Origin: Humulus lupulus
Lineage: Eukaryota; Streptophyta; Magnoliopsida; Rosales; Cannabaceae
Reading direction: 5' to 3'
Assembly (NCBI RefSeq): GCF_963169125.1
Contig: NC_084793.1
Location: 135,014,297 to 135,078,296, forward strand
Length of the DNA: 64,000 bases
The translations under genes were made by a program, and so were the position numbers. The notes beneath the pieces are model-generated. The model saw nothing but the letters and a program-made list of their open reading frames with translations, had not been told where the DNA came from and made no database searches. This document shows positions 22,011-33,939 of this stretch, one piece after another (positions within the stretch are counted from its first letter, which is position 1; each line of letters begins with the position of its first letter).

Positions 22011-23194
22011 TGTTAGGAAAAAATAGATTGCCTCAATGGAAATAGCTAAGAATATTACAACTCTAGACAATATATTACAAATAAATATTGATTGATTGAA
22101 TAAGGTTACAACTCTATAACTAAAAATACAAATAAACTAAAGAACAAGAAGAAGAGAAGAAGAATAGAATAATGAAAAATACTACTCAAAGCAAAATATT
22201 ACAAGTAAAGTAAAAGTGTTTGAAATAAAGAAAAGAAGATTACAACTCAAAACAAGAAATATAAATAAACAAAAGAAAAGAATATGAAGATGAAGAGAAA
22301 TAGAATAGAAAGAAAGAACAAACAATCTAAATGGAAACAACTCTCACTCACACTACCAAAGTGAAGAGTGTTGGGGATCACCAACTTGAACAAGGTTTGA
22401 AACCTTTGTCCAAAAGCTTATTTTCCCCTAACTCAAGCACTAAGGGATCTCTCACAGATTATAGGAAATACTTTATGGAATTATCAAGCCTCAAGGTGTT
22501 TCTCGCCAAGTGATCTAATGGATAGAAATGTTCTGTCTTTCAAGTGAGCTATAGGCTCCTATTTATAGAGTTTAGAGACACTCTTTGAATTTTAAATTCC
22601 ACCAACCCCCATGGATGTTACCAATGTTTAATCGGATTAATATGGAATTAAAAATGAGATTTGAGAGTTATTTGGGTATTTTGAGCCGTTCAACAAAGAT
22701 TGAAAAAACTTAAAAAAAAAAAGGTCAATTTTGGCCTGTGGCCGCGACCATTGACCATTTTCAGCACTTAAAAATGTGCTGTTTTTCCAAATGATTCCAA
22801 ACCATCCCAAATGATTTTGTAACTCCCAAAACACATTATTAGGGTTAAAATCATATCTCTAATAGCCATTTCACATATGGCTTTATGAAATTCATCTCAA
22901 TATTCTGTAACACCAAATTTACACAATAAAGGGTAATATTTGGAAGTTACAAATTTGTAACACCAAATATGTTACATTATTTGGATATATCTCATATATC
23001 TAAATATTGTAACTCTCTATTATATGTTACAATATGTGACACTCTTTGTCACATTTATTTAATCTAAAACATTATATTATAATATAATATATTATTACAT
23101 TATATTATAAAATAATATAACATTCCCCCAATAGATTAAATAGTTATCTATTGTAACACTTATTTAAGCAATCATTATATTTTAAAATATAACA
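22011..23194 (-). repeat. 3' LTR of the copia remnant
   Basis: Plus-strand ends TGTTAGG and TATAACA, 1184 bp. The polypurine tract abuts the right end. A second tract-plus-LTR-start copy lies 72 bp inside, so the LTR could instead end at 23122 (1112 bp). Confidence 0.7.
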
Positions 23195-23210
23195 TATCCC
23201 CCACTTGATT
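23195..23210 (-). promoter_or_regulatory. Polypurine tract of the copia remnant
   Basis: AATCAAGTGGGGGATA on the minus strand, just before TGTTATAT. Confidence 0.75.
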
Positions 23211-23730
23211 AAATAAGAACTCTCTCTTATAGGAGTCATTGCATTAGTGCATAAAGCAAAATGTTTTTCAACTTGAACTTTACTATAGTGTAATTATCAC
23301 TAAATTTGACGAAAATTTGGTTGCACTAGGCATTGAACCATCTTTTCATGTTAACAAATCGGTGATAACACACACACCTTTGCGATGTTTTACTTAAGAC
23401 CTCTATGTCTCGCTTGCACCGTTAATGGCCATGTGCACTTTCCATTCATGGACTTCTTGAGAATACTCCCAATTCTCATGATAGGCGGCACCGCCCCTAG
23501 GTTGATATAGGTACAATTCTTACAGTATTTTGTTACCAAAAATACTTGTCTTCACGAGACTGAATTCTATTAAAAAACCTTTTGGTTTTAACTCTCAACT
23601 TGGTAGCACACAAGTACTCAATATCTCAAATGGGACTTGTTTTGAGTACAACTAATATTCACTTGATTGACTTGTTGTTACCTATTGAACCTAACACTAG
23701 TTGCATAACTAGTGTTAAGAAAGGTTACCA

Positions 23731-24300
23731 TCAATTGCGAATCTCTTTAGGGAGTTTAAGTTCCATCGCTTGAGATGATGCAGCCACTAAATCCCTCGTT
23801 AGTGGCTTAGTGAAAGGATCCGCCAGATTTTCACTTGTTCTCACATAGGATACTAAGACGACTCCTCTTTGAATCAATTCTCTTACATATCCATGTCTTA
23901 GACTAATATGTCTAGACTTCCCGTTATACACTCCGCTGTATGCTCTAGCCAATGTCGCTTGGCTATTACAATGTATCAATATAGTAGACACATTATCTTT
24001 GATTAGGGGAATCACTATCAACAGATCCCTTAACCATTCGGCCTCTTTGCCGGTAGCAGCTAGAGCTATGAACTCTGCTTCCATAGTGGAATGAGATATA
24101 CAGGTTTGTTTCTTGGAACCCCAAGAAATTACACCTCCACCAAGTGTAAATACCCAACCAGTTGTGGACAAGTTGTCCCCAAGATTGGATATCCAACTTG
24201 CATCTTGTGGATGCTCAAATTCCACCAAGGGAAAATATGGAGGTTTACCCTCACTAGCCTCAGGCAATCTGAGGAACCCAATATTTTTCCCACAACCCAT
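23731..24300 (-). pseudogene. Copia pol C-terminus (RNase H)
   Basis: About 190 codons covering the RNase H end of a Ty1/copia polyprotein: [64 protein letters not shown] and the typical close ADPFTKPL. The first catalytic block is altered (DASWISN where the family has D-A-D-W). Only the C-terminal part remains, truncated upstream, and a frameshift is likely near 24300. RNase H removes the RNA strand during reverse transcription. Confidence 0.88.
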
Positions 24301-24407
24301 GTCTCTTAGGAGGCCTTAATAAATATGCACCGAGAGATCTGAGGGGTCATGCGAGGCCCAACCTAGTTTTGTCCTGCGCGCTGAGCCATGCCACGTGAAA
24401 CCCCCAT

Positions 24408-24705
24408 CTCACTCCTCCGCGCGCGCCCATGAGAGGCCCCCGCCTCGCTCTTCCGCGCGCCCACGTGAGGCCCCGCCTCGCTCCTCTGCGCGCCCCCACA
24501 CGAGGCCCAAGCCACTGCTCCACACGCGCCCACTCGAGGCCCAGTCTCGATCCTCCGCGCACTCACGCGAGGCCCAGCCTCGCTCCTCCGTGTGCCCATG
24601 CGAGGCCTAGCCTCACTCCTCTGCGCGCCCACGCGAGGCCCAGCCTCGCTCCTCCGCGCGCGCCCATGCGAGGCCCCGCCTTACCTCCTCCGCGCGCGCC
24701 ATGTC
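24408..24705 (+). repeat. GC-rich tandem array in the LTR of C, about 34-bp unit
   Basis: About eight degenerate units built as CTCCTCCGCGCGCGCCCA then GCGAGGCCCAGCCTCG. Analogous in position to the 68-bp array of B but with a different unit. Confidence 0.85.
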
Positions 24706-25165
24706 GCACCTACAGCAGCACTCACACGTGCCAGGGGTGTCCTTAGGGGGTCTCGCGGGGGATGGCCTCGCGTTGGCTGCATACCTGGGCACCCCGCAGG
24801 ACCTCTCACGTCGAGCCCCCTTAGCCCAGCCAGCAAAGTTTAACTCTCATGCATAACTTTTGGAATGTACCTGCAAACTTAAGGGAGTCAACGTACGAAT
24901 GTGGTACCCCTGCCAGACAAGTAGTGGGGGTGCCAGGAGAGGGGGGGCGCAGCATATGTGTCTGAGGCATGATGTCAGAGTCGACACCACTACCACCTGC
25001 ACCACTCCTCTGACATTCGTACGGTCGGGTAGTGGAGACATCCTCATGGTACCTGGCCATGTACTGGTACCAACCCCACTACCTCTGAAACCACTATCCT
25101 GACAGTGTACCTGCGTACTGCCTGGTCCCCTGGACCACATTGTATCAGGGGCCACTAGAGCCCAT

Positions 25166-25172
25166 TATAAAA
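25166..25172 (+). promoter_or_regulatory. TATA box in the LTR of C
   Basis: TATAAAA in a context shared with the B LTR. Confidence 0.65.
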
Positions 25173-25372
25173 GAAACACCACTTCCACTTGGAAGGGGTT
25201 GGAAAAATTACTGTAGCATTGCACCATAATCCATACAAACAGATTTCACCATTTTTCTTCTGCAATTACTCTTGGAGTTCTTGCTTAGATTTTTAAAGCT
25301 TTTCTTTTGATAATCTCTGCGTTGCAATTTTTCTAACTTAACTAAGTTGATGAGTTCTCACCATCAACAGTT

Positions 25373-25390
25373 TGGCGCCATCTGTGGGAA
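25373..25390 (+). promoter_or_regulatory. Primer-binding site of C
   Basis: TGGCGCCATCTGTGGGAA, close to the B site but with a G-to-A change at position 8. Confidence 0.7.
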
Positions 25391-25436
25391 TTTAAGTACC
25401 AAGCTACTGTTCTACCATTACTCCCAGCAAGAAGAA

Positions 25437-27316
25437 ATGACGAGACGTTCAAAGCGACTCAGGGAGCCACGAGAGGTGGAAGTCTACCTTAACGGAGTTC
25501 AGCTGAAGGCCTCCATGAAGGATCCTCCTCCACCCAGAGATATGGAGCCCCCAAGGAACCCTGAGGTTCATGAGGGTGATAGGGAGGTCTCATCACCGGC
25601 CATCCCGCCCGGTGAGAATCCTCCAAGGACAACCACCGCACCACCCGGGAATGCCAACCAGTTCCCGCTTCCTAAACCACCACAAGTACCGAACTCCGGC
25701 CGGAAGGACCCGGGCCCCTCGACGCGTAGACATGATAAGCATCCCCGGGTCCATTACGTGAGCTCGAGTTCTAAATCTCGGTTCTATGAAGAGGAAATAC
25801 GTGAGCTCCACCATAAGAACCAAAGGTTGGAGACCACCCTGGAGAATATGCAAGAGGTGCTGAATGGCTTATTGCAAGGTAAGTCAAGCGTGACCCTGCC
25901 CAAGAGAAAAGAGAAAGGTCAGGAGGGGGCGGACACCACCATTCCGGTAGACGATGGGAGGACTCGACACTCCACTAGTAACACCCTCCGAACGAAGCAA
26001 CGAGAACATCCTGAACCACCGAAGCAGGCCCAGAAACCAGAGCCAAAGACCAATGCTTCCCCTTGCAACGATGACGAGGTCACCTCAAAGAGAGCACCCT
26101 CAGATTTATGGGAGGAGCTCAATAAGAAGAGGGCAGTTAAAAGGACCACGCCCCCTATGGCGCCTCGGGAGGGCAAAGGAAAGGGGGATCTTAACCCGTC
26201 CGCTTTAAGGGACTCCCTAAGCAAGAGGAGACAAGACCTGGACACAGAAATGAGGAGCCTGCGAAGCAAGATCATCGCCGCCTCTGGAGGTCAAGCTTTT
26301 GAGGAAGAGTTTGACTATGAGTCACCCTTCGTTAGGGAGATCCAAGCCATCCGGCTCCCTGCTAATTTTAAGGCGCCCCATATGACCCCCTACGAAGGAA
26401 ACACAGATCCCTGCTAATTTGGATGCATTTAACGATCTGATGAAACTGAGGGGAATTAGTAGCGGAGCCAGATGCCATTTCTTTGCTGTCACATTGAAAG
26501 GACCCGGATACAAATGGTTCAAAAGACTTAGGCCAGGGTCTATCAGGTCCTGGCAACAGTTTTCTGATGAATTCCTCCAACAGCACCACACCGTGCGGGA
26601 CTGCACGATGCCAGGCACCAGCCTTGCCAATGTGAAACAAGGAGAAAAGGAGAGTCTGAAGAGCTACATTCACAGGTTCAACATGGAGGCCGTTAAAGTG
26701 GGGAACCTGACCCGCCGGGAGTTAAAAATGGCCATTACAGATGGAGTGCGCCCGGGAAGAAAATTGTGGGATAATATGCTGAAGAGGGAAGTCACCGACC
26801 TAGATGACTTCTACGAGAGGGCGCAGAAGTACATTCGTGTGGAGGATGGCCACACAAACTTAAAGGCAGGAAAGGAGGAGTCCAGCGTAAAGCCCCCAGC
26901 TAATGAAGGGTCGAATGGAGCGAAGAAGAAAATGGCATATGAAGGGTCAAGGGATGATCAAATGAGAAAGACCAAACGGGGGAAGCGGTCATAGGAAGAT
27001 GGCTTACACTTTCTATATGAACCTTACAGATACCAGGGAGCATATCTACCTCACCAACGAAGATCGAGTTCCCTTCAAGAAGCCCCCACCGATGAGAAAG
27101 GACCGGTCCAAATGGAATCCCAGAAGATACTGCCGGTACCACAAGGATATCAGTCACACAACAACAGAGTGCATCCGTTTGAAGGAAGAAATTGAGGAGC
27201 TCATCCGCAGGGGGCATCTAGGCCGATATGTCAGGAGAGAAAGGCCGAAGCCGGAGGACGAGCCTGCGATACCCCCGGTGCAAGGTCGAGCCCCAGAGAT
27301 ACAAAGGGAAGTCTGA
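25437..27316 (+). pseudogene. gag of element C
   Basis: ATG at 25437 (MTRRSKRLREPREVEVYLNG). The N-terminal basic and coiled-coil region runs to about 26417. A frameshift near 26415 leads to the capsid domain 26419-26994 (FFAVTLKGPGYKWFKRL, SWQQFSDEFLQQH, ESLKSYIHRFN). A second frameshift near 26995 leads to the zinc-knuckle part (YCRYHKDISHTTTEC). It ends at TGA 27314-27316, where B has CGA. This copy keeps the capsid domain that B has lost, so it shows what was deleted there. Confidence 0.88.
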
Positions 27317-30300
27317 ACCATTTTCGGAGGTCCAGGGTTTGGGGGAGATTCTCGGAAGGGACGAGAGAGGTATGCTAGGGAAGCCAGGCGAAGTCCGCCA
27401 CCCTGTTTCATGAGTTTGGAGCAACGACCCCCGAAAAGCTTCAAGGGAGAAAACGACTCGATCACATTCACAGAGGAGGATGCACGGGGGGTGCATTTTC
27501 CCCATAACGACCCACTGGTGTTAACAGTTAAGTTGGAAAATATGCGTGTGCATCGGGTCCTGGTGGACAATGGAAGCTTAGTGGATATCCTGTATCGCCC
27601 TGCCTTGGAAAAGATGAGACTGGGCATTCGTCACCTGAAGCTCTGCCAATCTTCCCTATATGGATTCATGGGGGACTCGGTGCAATCCCTAGGGATGATC
27701 GAGTTGGCACTCACCATGGGGGAGCAACCCCGGCAGACTATAGTCATGGCTAACTTCGTCGTGGTAGATTGTGTTTCAGCTTTCAATGCAGTATTGGGGA
27801 GACCATCCCTAAGATAATTGAAAGCCATAACTTCTATATATCACTTGGTCGTCAAGCTCCTGACTCCAGGAGGAGTAGCTAGTATGAAAGGAGAACAGAG
27901 AGAAGTGAGGGAGTGTTACAACACCTCCCTCCACGCGTCTGTGAAACCATAGGAACCAATGGCCATGGTGATACACGAGGCCCTACGTGAGCCCGCGGGG
28001 AGCCCACAGGAGCTAGACCCCCAAACCATGGAGGAATCAAGAGCAAAACCTGTGGAGGAAGTAGAGGAGGTTATTGTAGTGGAGGCACCGTTGAGAAAAC
28101 TGAAGGTAGGAAAAAACCTGCAGAGCGAAGTGAAGGAGGAGTTGATAAGGATTTTGAAGGATAATCTGGATGTATTCCCGTGGAGTCACAAAGATATGGT
28201 GGGTATAGATCCCAGTGTTATGTGCCACCATTTGAATATCTCCCCTGAAGCGAGGCCCGTTAGGCAGAAGAGGCGGACGTTGGACCCAGAGAGGTACGCA
28301 GCCTTAAAGGAGGAGGTCGACAAGCTGAAGACCAATGGGTTTATCCACGAGTCATTTTACCCCATATTGGTGTCGAATCCAGTACTAGTCCCAAAGCCGA
28401 ATGGAAAATGGAGGACTTGCGTCGACTTCTCAAACCTGAATAAAGCTTGTCCTAAGGACAGCTTCCCGCTCCCGAGAATAGATCAACTGGTGGATGCGAC
28501 GGCAGGGCATGAATTACTTAGCTTCATGGATACCTACTCTGGATACAACCAGATTCCTATGAACCCAGCTGATGAAGAGCATACGTCATTTATAACGGAT
28601 AAAGGACTCTACTGCTATAAGGTGATGCCCTTCGGGTTGAAGAACGCGGGTGCCACCTATCAAAGGCTGGTCAATAAGATGTTCGCTAACCAGATAGGGA
28701 GAAACATGGAGGTATATGTTGACGATATGCTGGTGAAAACCAAGAATGCCGCAGAATTCAACAAGGGCCTAGGTGAGATGTTTGACACACTTAGGAAATA
28801 TCGAATGAAGTTGAATCCCATCAAGTGCACTTTCGGTGTATCCTTGGGGAAATTCCTAGGCTTCATGGTCAACTCCAGAGGCATCGAGGCTAACCCTGAT
28901 AAGATAAAGGCCCTGATAGAAATAAGCCCACCCAAGAACAAGAAGGAAGTGCAATGCCTAATAGGAAGGGTAGCGACCCTTAATAGATTTATTTCGAGGT
29001 CAACTGACAAGTGCCTCCCCTTCTTTAACATCCTAAAAGGGAGCAAAAAGTTTGCTTGGGATGAGGAATGTGAAGAGGCATTTATTAAGCTGAAGGAGCA
29101 CTTGGGGAAGCCACCCTTGTTGGCAAAACTTGAAAAAGGTGAAAAGCTATACTTATACTTGGCAGTGTCTGAACATGCCATAAGCGCGGCCTTGGTTAGA
29201 GGGGAGAAGAAACATCAACAACCCGTGTACTATATCAGCAAGTGGTTGGTGGATGCGGAGAATCGGTACCCAGAAATTGAAAAGTTGGCATATGCATTAG
29301 TTGTGGCTTCGAGGAAGCTGAAACCCTACTTCCATGCTCATGCAATCGAAGTTCTCACTAATAGTCCTTTAAGATAGGTCTTGCATAAACCTGAGACCTT
29401 AGGAAGGTTGATGAAATGGTCGATTGAGTTGAGCCAATTCGATATCGTTTATACCCCGAGAGCTTCAATCAATGGACAAGTGCTGGCAGACTTCATAGTG
29501 GAGTTCACCAGTCGGCCGAATGAAGAAGTGAAGAAGGGGGACGGTCAGTCATAGAGGAAGAGCAAAGGGGTCTAGGGGAATAGAGCCTACATGTAGATGG
29601 GGCATCAAATGAAGGAGGGTCTGGAGCAGGTATCATGATGACGGGACCCGAAGGACACAAGATATACTATGGAATCCGGTTTGGGTTTGAGGCCTCCAAC
29701 AACGAGGCGGAGTACGAAGTGCTCCTGGCAGGCTTGCGATTAGCCCAAGAGCTAAAGGTGACACGCCTTCGTATTTTTAGCGATTTGCAATTGGTGGTGT
29801 ACCAGATGAAAGGTGAATATCAGGCGAGAGGTCCCAAGATGGCTGCATACTTGGAAAGGGTAAAGGGCTATCTGGGACGATTGGTGGAATACAGCATAGA
29901 ACAGATCCTAAGAGAGAGGAATTCCCATGCCAATGCCCTCGCAAAACTGGCTTCCACTAAGGATAGAGATATCCTGGAGTTGATACCTGTGGAATACTTA
30001 CCTAGACCCAATATCGTAAGCGCAAACATACACATGGTTAGTGTCCCAAAGGAGTCGTGGGCTGAACCGATTAAGAGGTACCTGGAGGAAGGAACCTTGC
30101 CTGTGGACAAGAAAGAGGCCCAAAGGTTGGTGTATAAGGTGGCTAGGTACACCTTGGTAGATGGGGTTCTATACAAGAGAGGGTTCTCGATGCCACTTCT
30201 GGGATGTGTAGAGGAGGAGGAGGCGCTGAAAGTGCTGCATGAGATATATGAGGGTGAGTGTGGCAACCATGAGAGCGGACCCTCCACGGCCAGGAAGGCT

Positions 30301-31292
30301 ATGAGACAAGGGTACTACTGGCCCTCCATGGAGAAAGACGCAAGTAACTTTGCCAAGAAATGCGAAAAATTCCAGAGGCACGCAAACTACACTCAGAAGC
30401 CCCCAAATGAGTTAACTAGCATGACCAGCCCCTGACCCTTCGCTATCTGGGGGATAAACTTGATTGGCGCCCTTCCCGTGGGTAGGGGAGGAGCGAAATA
30501 CGCAGTGGTAGCTGTGGACTACTTCACCAAGTGGGCTGAAGCAGAACCCCTCGTGAAGATAACGACCAAGCATATAACCTCTTTCGTCAACAAATTCATT
30601 GTCTGTAGATACGGAGTGCCCTACAAAATTATCTTCGACAACGACACCCAGTTTGAGGGGGGAGCCTTCCAGGAATATTGTAGGGGAAGAGGGATAAGGA
30701 GAAGTTTCTCAGCAGTAGTGCACACACAGGCCAATGGGCAGGTGGAGGCCATTAACAGAGTTCTTAAAAAGAACTTGAAAACCAAGCTAAAGAAGATGGA
30801 GGGAGCCTGGGTGGAGGAGCTGCCAAATGTGCTATGGGCCTACAGAACCACTCTGCGCATGACCACTGGAAAGTCCCCATTCTCCTTAGCTATGGATGCG
30901 AGGCTGTCCTCCCAGTTGAGATGCAGGTTAATTCCTTCAGAATACAGGCGTACGGGGATGAGGCCAACCGCGTAGCTCTGGTTGAGAGCTTGGACATGCT
31001 AGAAGAAAAAAGGGAAAAGGCACAAATGAGAATGGTGGTATACCAGCAGCGCGTAGCAAGGTATTACAACTCGAGGGTGCGAGAGAGAACTTTCAGAGTT
31101 GGCGACCTGGTGCTGAGAAAGGTACTCCCCAACACGCGAGACCCAGGGGCGGGGGTGCTAGGGGCGAACTGGGAGGGGCCCTACCAAGTCGCTCAGTGCA
31201 TACCCCCAAACACTTATAAGCTGGCGCGCATGGATGACACCGTCATACCTCGAGCATGGAATGCGGAGCACCTTAGGAAGTACTACCAATGA
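27317..31292 (+). pseudogene. pol of element C
   Basis: Protease with VLVDNGSLVDIL, reverse transcriptase with MEVYVDDM, RNase H, archaeal-type RNase H (LHVDGAS, NEAEYEVLL, FSDLQ, HANALAK), integrase and the C-terminal WNAEHLRKYYQ. Breaks: TAA 27815, TAG 27950, TAG 29375 (CAG in B), a frameshift near 29520-29560, TAG 29581 (TGG in B), TGA 30433 (TGG in B) and a 1-nt deletion near 30890. Two key residues are changed: the first integrase Asp (WGIDLIG in B) is Asn at 30457-30459, and a zinc-binding Cys is Phe (CEKFQRHA). In the second RNase H, HADALAK has become HANALAK. Confidence 0.92.
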
Positions 31293-31549
31293 GGCATCCG
31301 CACCCAATGCAAGCAGTATCAGTTTTCAGCATGTTGCATGTTATCTTAGCTTGGTAGACAAAAATCAAAGAGGTTACTTAGATAACCTCCCAAGTAGGTG
31401 GAAGTTTCTTTTTCTTTTTTTTAAGTAAGTCTTATATGTATAGTTGTAACCTGAATTCTATGAATGAAACTGGTCACATCTTCGCACACTATTTTTTCTA
31501 CTTTATGTGGGCATCAATCATAGTGCCTGCCGAAATAAACTTCACCAAA

Positions 31550-31560
31550 CACTTGGGGGG
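31550..31560 (+). promoter_or_regulatory. Internal polypurine-tract-like motif (C)
   Basis: CACTTGGGGGG about 260 bp after the pol stop, as in A and B. It is followed at about 31590-31690 by AGGATCCTAAAAAGGACCC repeats like those of B, then by the break with element D. Confidence 0.55.
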
Positions 31561-31694
31561 GAATAGTGGTTCGTGAGGGCAAAGCACACAGCAAACAGGA
31601 GGATCCTAGAAAGGACCCTATGCATCAGGAGGATCCTAAAAAGGACCCTCTAGCAGGAGGATCCAAAAAAGGACCCTCTAACAGGGGATCCCAA

Positions 31695-32369
31695 ATATCG
31701 ATATATGATATTCTTCACAACAAAATCCAAGACTCTCTTCGAGGTGATGGTTGCTAAAGGTTCAGCCTCTACCCACTTTGTGAAATAATCAATTGCAACT
31801 ACTGGATAATGAACTCCTCCTTTTCCTATTGGTAGGGAACCAATTAAGTCAATTCCCCATGCTACAAATGGCCAAGGGGATGAGATCATGGTTAGCTAAA
31901 CTGGAGTAGCTCAGGAAACTATGGCAAAGCGTTGGAATTTGTCACACTTTTGCACATACGAGATTGAGTCCTTTGTTAAAGTGGGCCAAAAATAGCCCTG
32001 TCTCAGTACCCTTAGAGCTAGGTTTTGCCCCCCAACCTGATCTCCGCAGAAGCCTTCATGTGCTTCTTGCGAAATAGCCCGTGCTTCCTCAAGTAGAACA
32101 AATCGCATGAGGGGAAATGAATGCCCTCGTCGATATAGGATCCTCTCAATCATAGCATACCGCGAAGCTTGATTTAGCAGCTTTCTTGCGTCTTTCCTAT
32201 CATCAAGTAGCCTTCTGGTTGTGAGGTACTCCACTATGGGAGTGATCCAAGTCGATTTTATGTCAATCATTTTGACCTCAACCGTTCCTGCTATTATACT
32301 CAAGCTTTCCAAGAACTCTACCAGAACTACATTCAATGTATCTGCCTCTTTGGTGGTAGCGAATCGAGC
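31695..32369 (-). pseudogene. Integrase fragment of D and end of its second RNase H
   Basis: From 32369 the frame reads ARFATTKEADTLN, the continuation of the second RNase H interrupted by a solo LTR. It then runs through the integrase zinc region (HEGFCGDQVGG, CDKFQRF, in which one His and one Cys of the usual motif are lost) and the core start WGIDLIGSLP and VVAIDYFTKWVEAEPL. The gene is cut at 31695, before the second catalytic Asp. A frame change near 31900 separates the two halves. Confidence 0.85.
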
Positions 32370-32374
32370 CAGAG

Positions 32375-33934
32375 TGTTGACGGTGAGAACTCGTCAACGA
32401 TATAAGGTCAGAAAACTCAAAGTATATTGCAAAAGATATGTAGGAAGAAGATGAAAAGAACTTGAAAGAGCAAAAATGCATAACTACAATGGAGCAAAAA
32501 TCGTATATTCCTTAATTGTCTGTGCATACAAATAATTTTCTAACCCCAAAGCCTGAGGGGTCGAAGCCTATTTATAGATGGGATCTGTTGGCCCCAGATA
32601 CAAGGTGGTCCCAAGGGACAAGATCGTACGTCGGTACATTGTCAGGGTAGTGGGGCAGTATGTAGGTATGTTGTCAGGGTAGTGGTGTAATACGTAGTGG
32701 TGTCAGCTCTCGTACTTGGTCAGAGGCATGCAGAACGTGCCACCACTTCACGTACTCATTCGTGTCACCACTTCATGTCGGACATAGATGTCAGAGTCAT
32801 GCATTTGCCACCTTTATAGTTGTATATTCCATACTCATATGCATGCCTTGTACCTGGTGGTCCATCTTTCATCTTGAAGGTACCATTTCCCTCCAATCCT
32901 CCTTATATTCTACTGAGTGTTAGAGAATAGTGTGGGATCTTCGTTAACGTAGAAGGAATTCAATTTGCCAATTTTCCACATTGAGGCACTTATAAGAGGT
33001 GAGCCTTTGGTAGTGAACCTCACCTCATGAGGTGCGAAAAACGGAGCCTAGTACAGTGAGGCATCTAGGCATTTGATTCTAGCAATGATGGAGTTTAGCA
33101 TTTGGGCACGCAACACCTCTCATAGCGAGGTGCCTCTTCACTTACTCAGCCCCACAACTCGAAGCCTCTTCCTCCCTGTGGGCCTCGCGACAAGTCAAGC
33201 GAGGCTCAAAGCCTTGCACAGCAATCCTCACGCAGTGCCCCTCGCGCCACGATCCTTGCACCTCAGCCCTCGCACAGTGCCCCTCGCACAGTGCCCCTCG
33301 CACCACGCCCCTCGCCCAACGCCCCTCGCGCCAGGACCCTTGCGCAGCGACCCTTGAACCACGAACCTCGCGCAGTGACCCCTTGTGCCACGGCCCTCGC
33401 CCAGCGGCCCTCGTGCAGCGACCCACGTGCCACGACCCTCGCACAGTGATCCCTCGCTTAGCGAGGGACTATTCTCCTTGCGGACCTCGTGCCAACTCGA
33501 ATGAGGCTCCTGGCTTTGCGCAACGGTCCCACGACGTGACACCCTTCTCTCCGTGGACCTTGCATAGCGAGGGTGACTTCTCAGGGGACCGTACGCGGGT
33601 CCTTAGGTGAGTGCGGGAGTCTCTTCGAGGTGGCTTCATCTAGAGACCTCTCCGCATGACGCACGGGAAGCTTCATGAGGGTCTCGCATCGGGTCTTCTC
33701 AACAAGGTATCCTTGGAAAGCGACTTCGTGTGCAGGTGTTTGATTGTACTCGAGCCTCGCTCCTTCGCATTTCACGCAGGTCGGGCCTCACATAGCGAGG
33801 CCCTTTTTAATGTTAACCGCACTTGGCAGCGTCTTGGCATGTAGCTTTTTGCATAGTGATACGCCTCCATACACAATGCCTTCAAGAATGAACTCTACTT
33901 TAAATATTTCTTGGGAAAGAATCCCACATTCACA
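32375..33934 (-). mobile_element. Solo LTR of a Tat element inside D, TSD CAGAG
   Basis: 1560 bp. On the minus strand it begins TGTGAATG and ends TCACCGTCAACA, the same ending as the B and C LTRs. Perfect 5-bp target duplications CAGAG flank it (32370-32374 and 33935-33939). A TATA box (CTATAAATAGG, minus strand) lies near 32570. With it removed, the host frame reads NADAL-ARF, restoring the second RNase H of D. Confidence 0.93.
33215..33450 (+). repeat. GC-rich tandem array inside the solo LTR
   Basis: Degenerate copies of a 12-22-bp unit such as GCCCCTCGCACAGT and GACCCTCGCGCCAC. The third example in this window of a GC-rich array in the U3 of a Tat LTR. The overlapping open frames on both strands come from the repeat. 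Confidence 0.8.
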
Positions 33935-33939
33935 CAGAG

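Larger units (their letters stand above)
22011..24335 (-). mobile_element. Ty1/copia remnant: 3' LTR and end of pol
   Basis: Minus-strand element. The RNase H end of pol at 23731-24300 is followed by an untranslated stretch, a polypurine tract and a 3' LTR. Upstream pol, gag and the 5' LTR are missing: the copy is cut where the GC-rich LTR of element C begins. Traces of the copia frame seem to run to about 24335, so that boundary is approximate. Confidence 0.8.
24340..25369 (+). repeat. 5' LTR of element C (start uncertain)
   Basis: The right end CCATCAACA immediately precedes the primer-binding site. The last 250 bp resemble the LTR of B (shared TATA context, TTGGAAGGGGTTGGAAA, GATGAGTTCTCACC). 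I see no clear TG start, so the LTR may be truncated on the left. Confidence 0.65.
24340..31694 (+). mobile_element. Element C: Tat-lineage Ty3/gypsy element, 3'-truncated
   Basis: 5' LTR, primer-binding site, gag, pol and the beginning of the post-pol spacer, all close relatives of element B. The element ends at about 31694, where it meets the 3'-truncated, opposite-strand element D. The antisense gene and 3' LTR are missing. The left boundary with the copia remnant is approximate. Confidence 0.9.

Noticed and set aside
24347..24843. Open frames in the C LTR array
   Set aside because: Same reason: a GC-rich tandem repeat free of stops in several frames.
33142..33610. Open frames on both strands of the GC-rich array in the solo LTR
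   Set aside because: Repeat-driven composition without stops; no domain.
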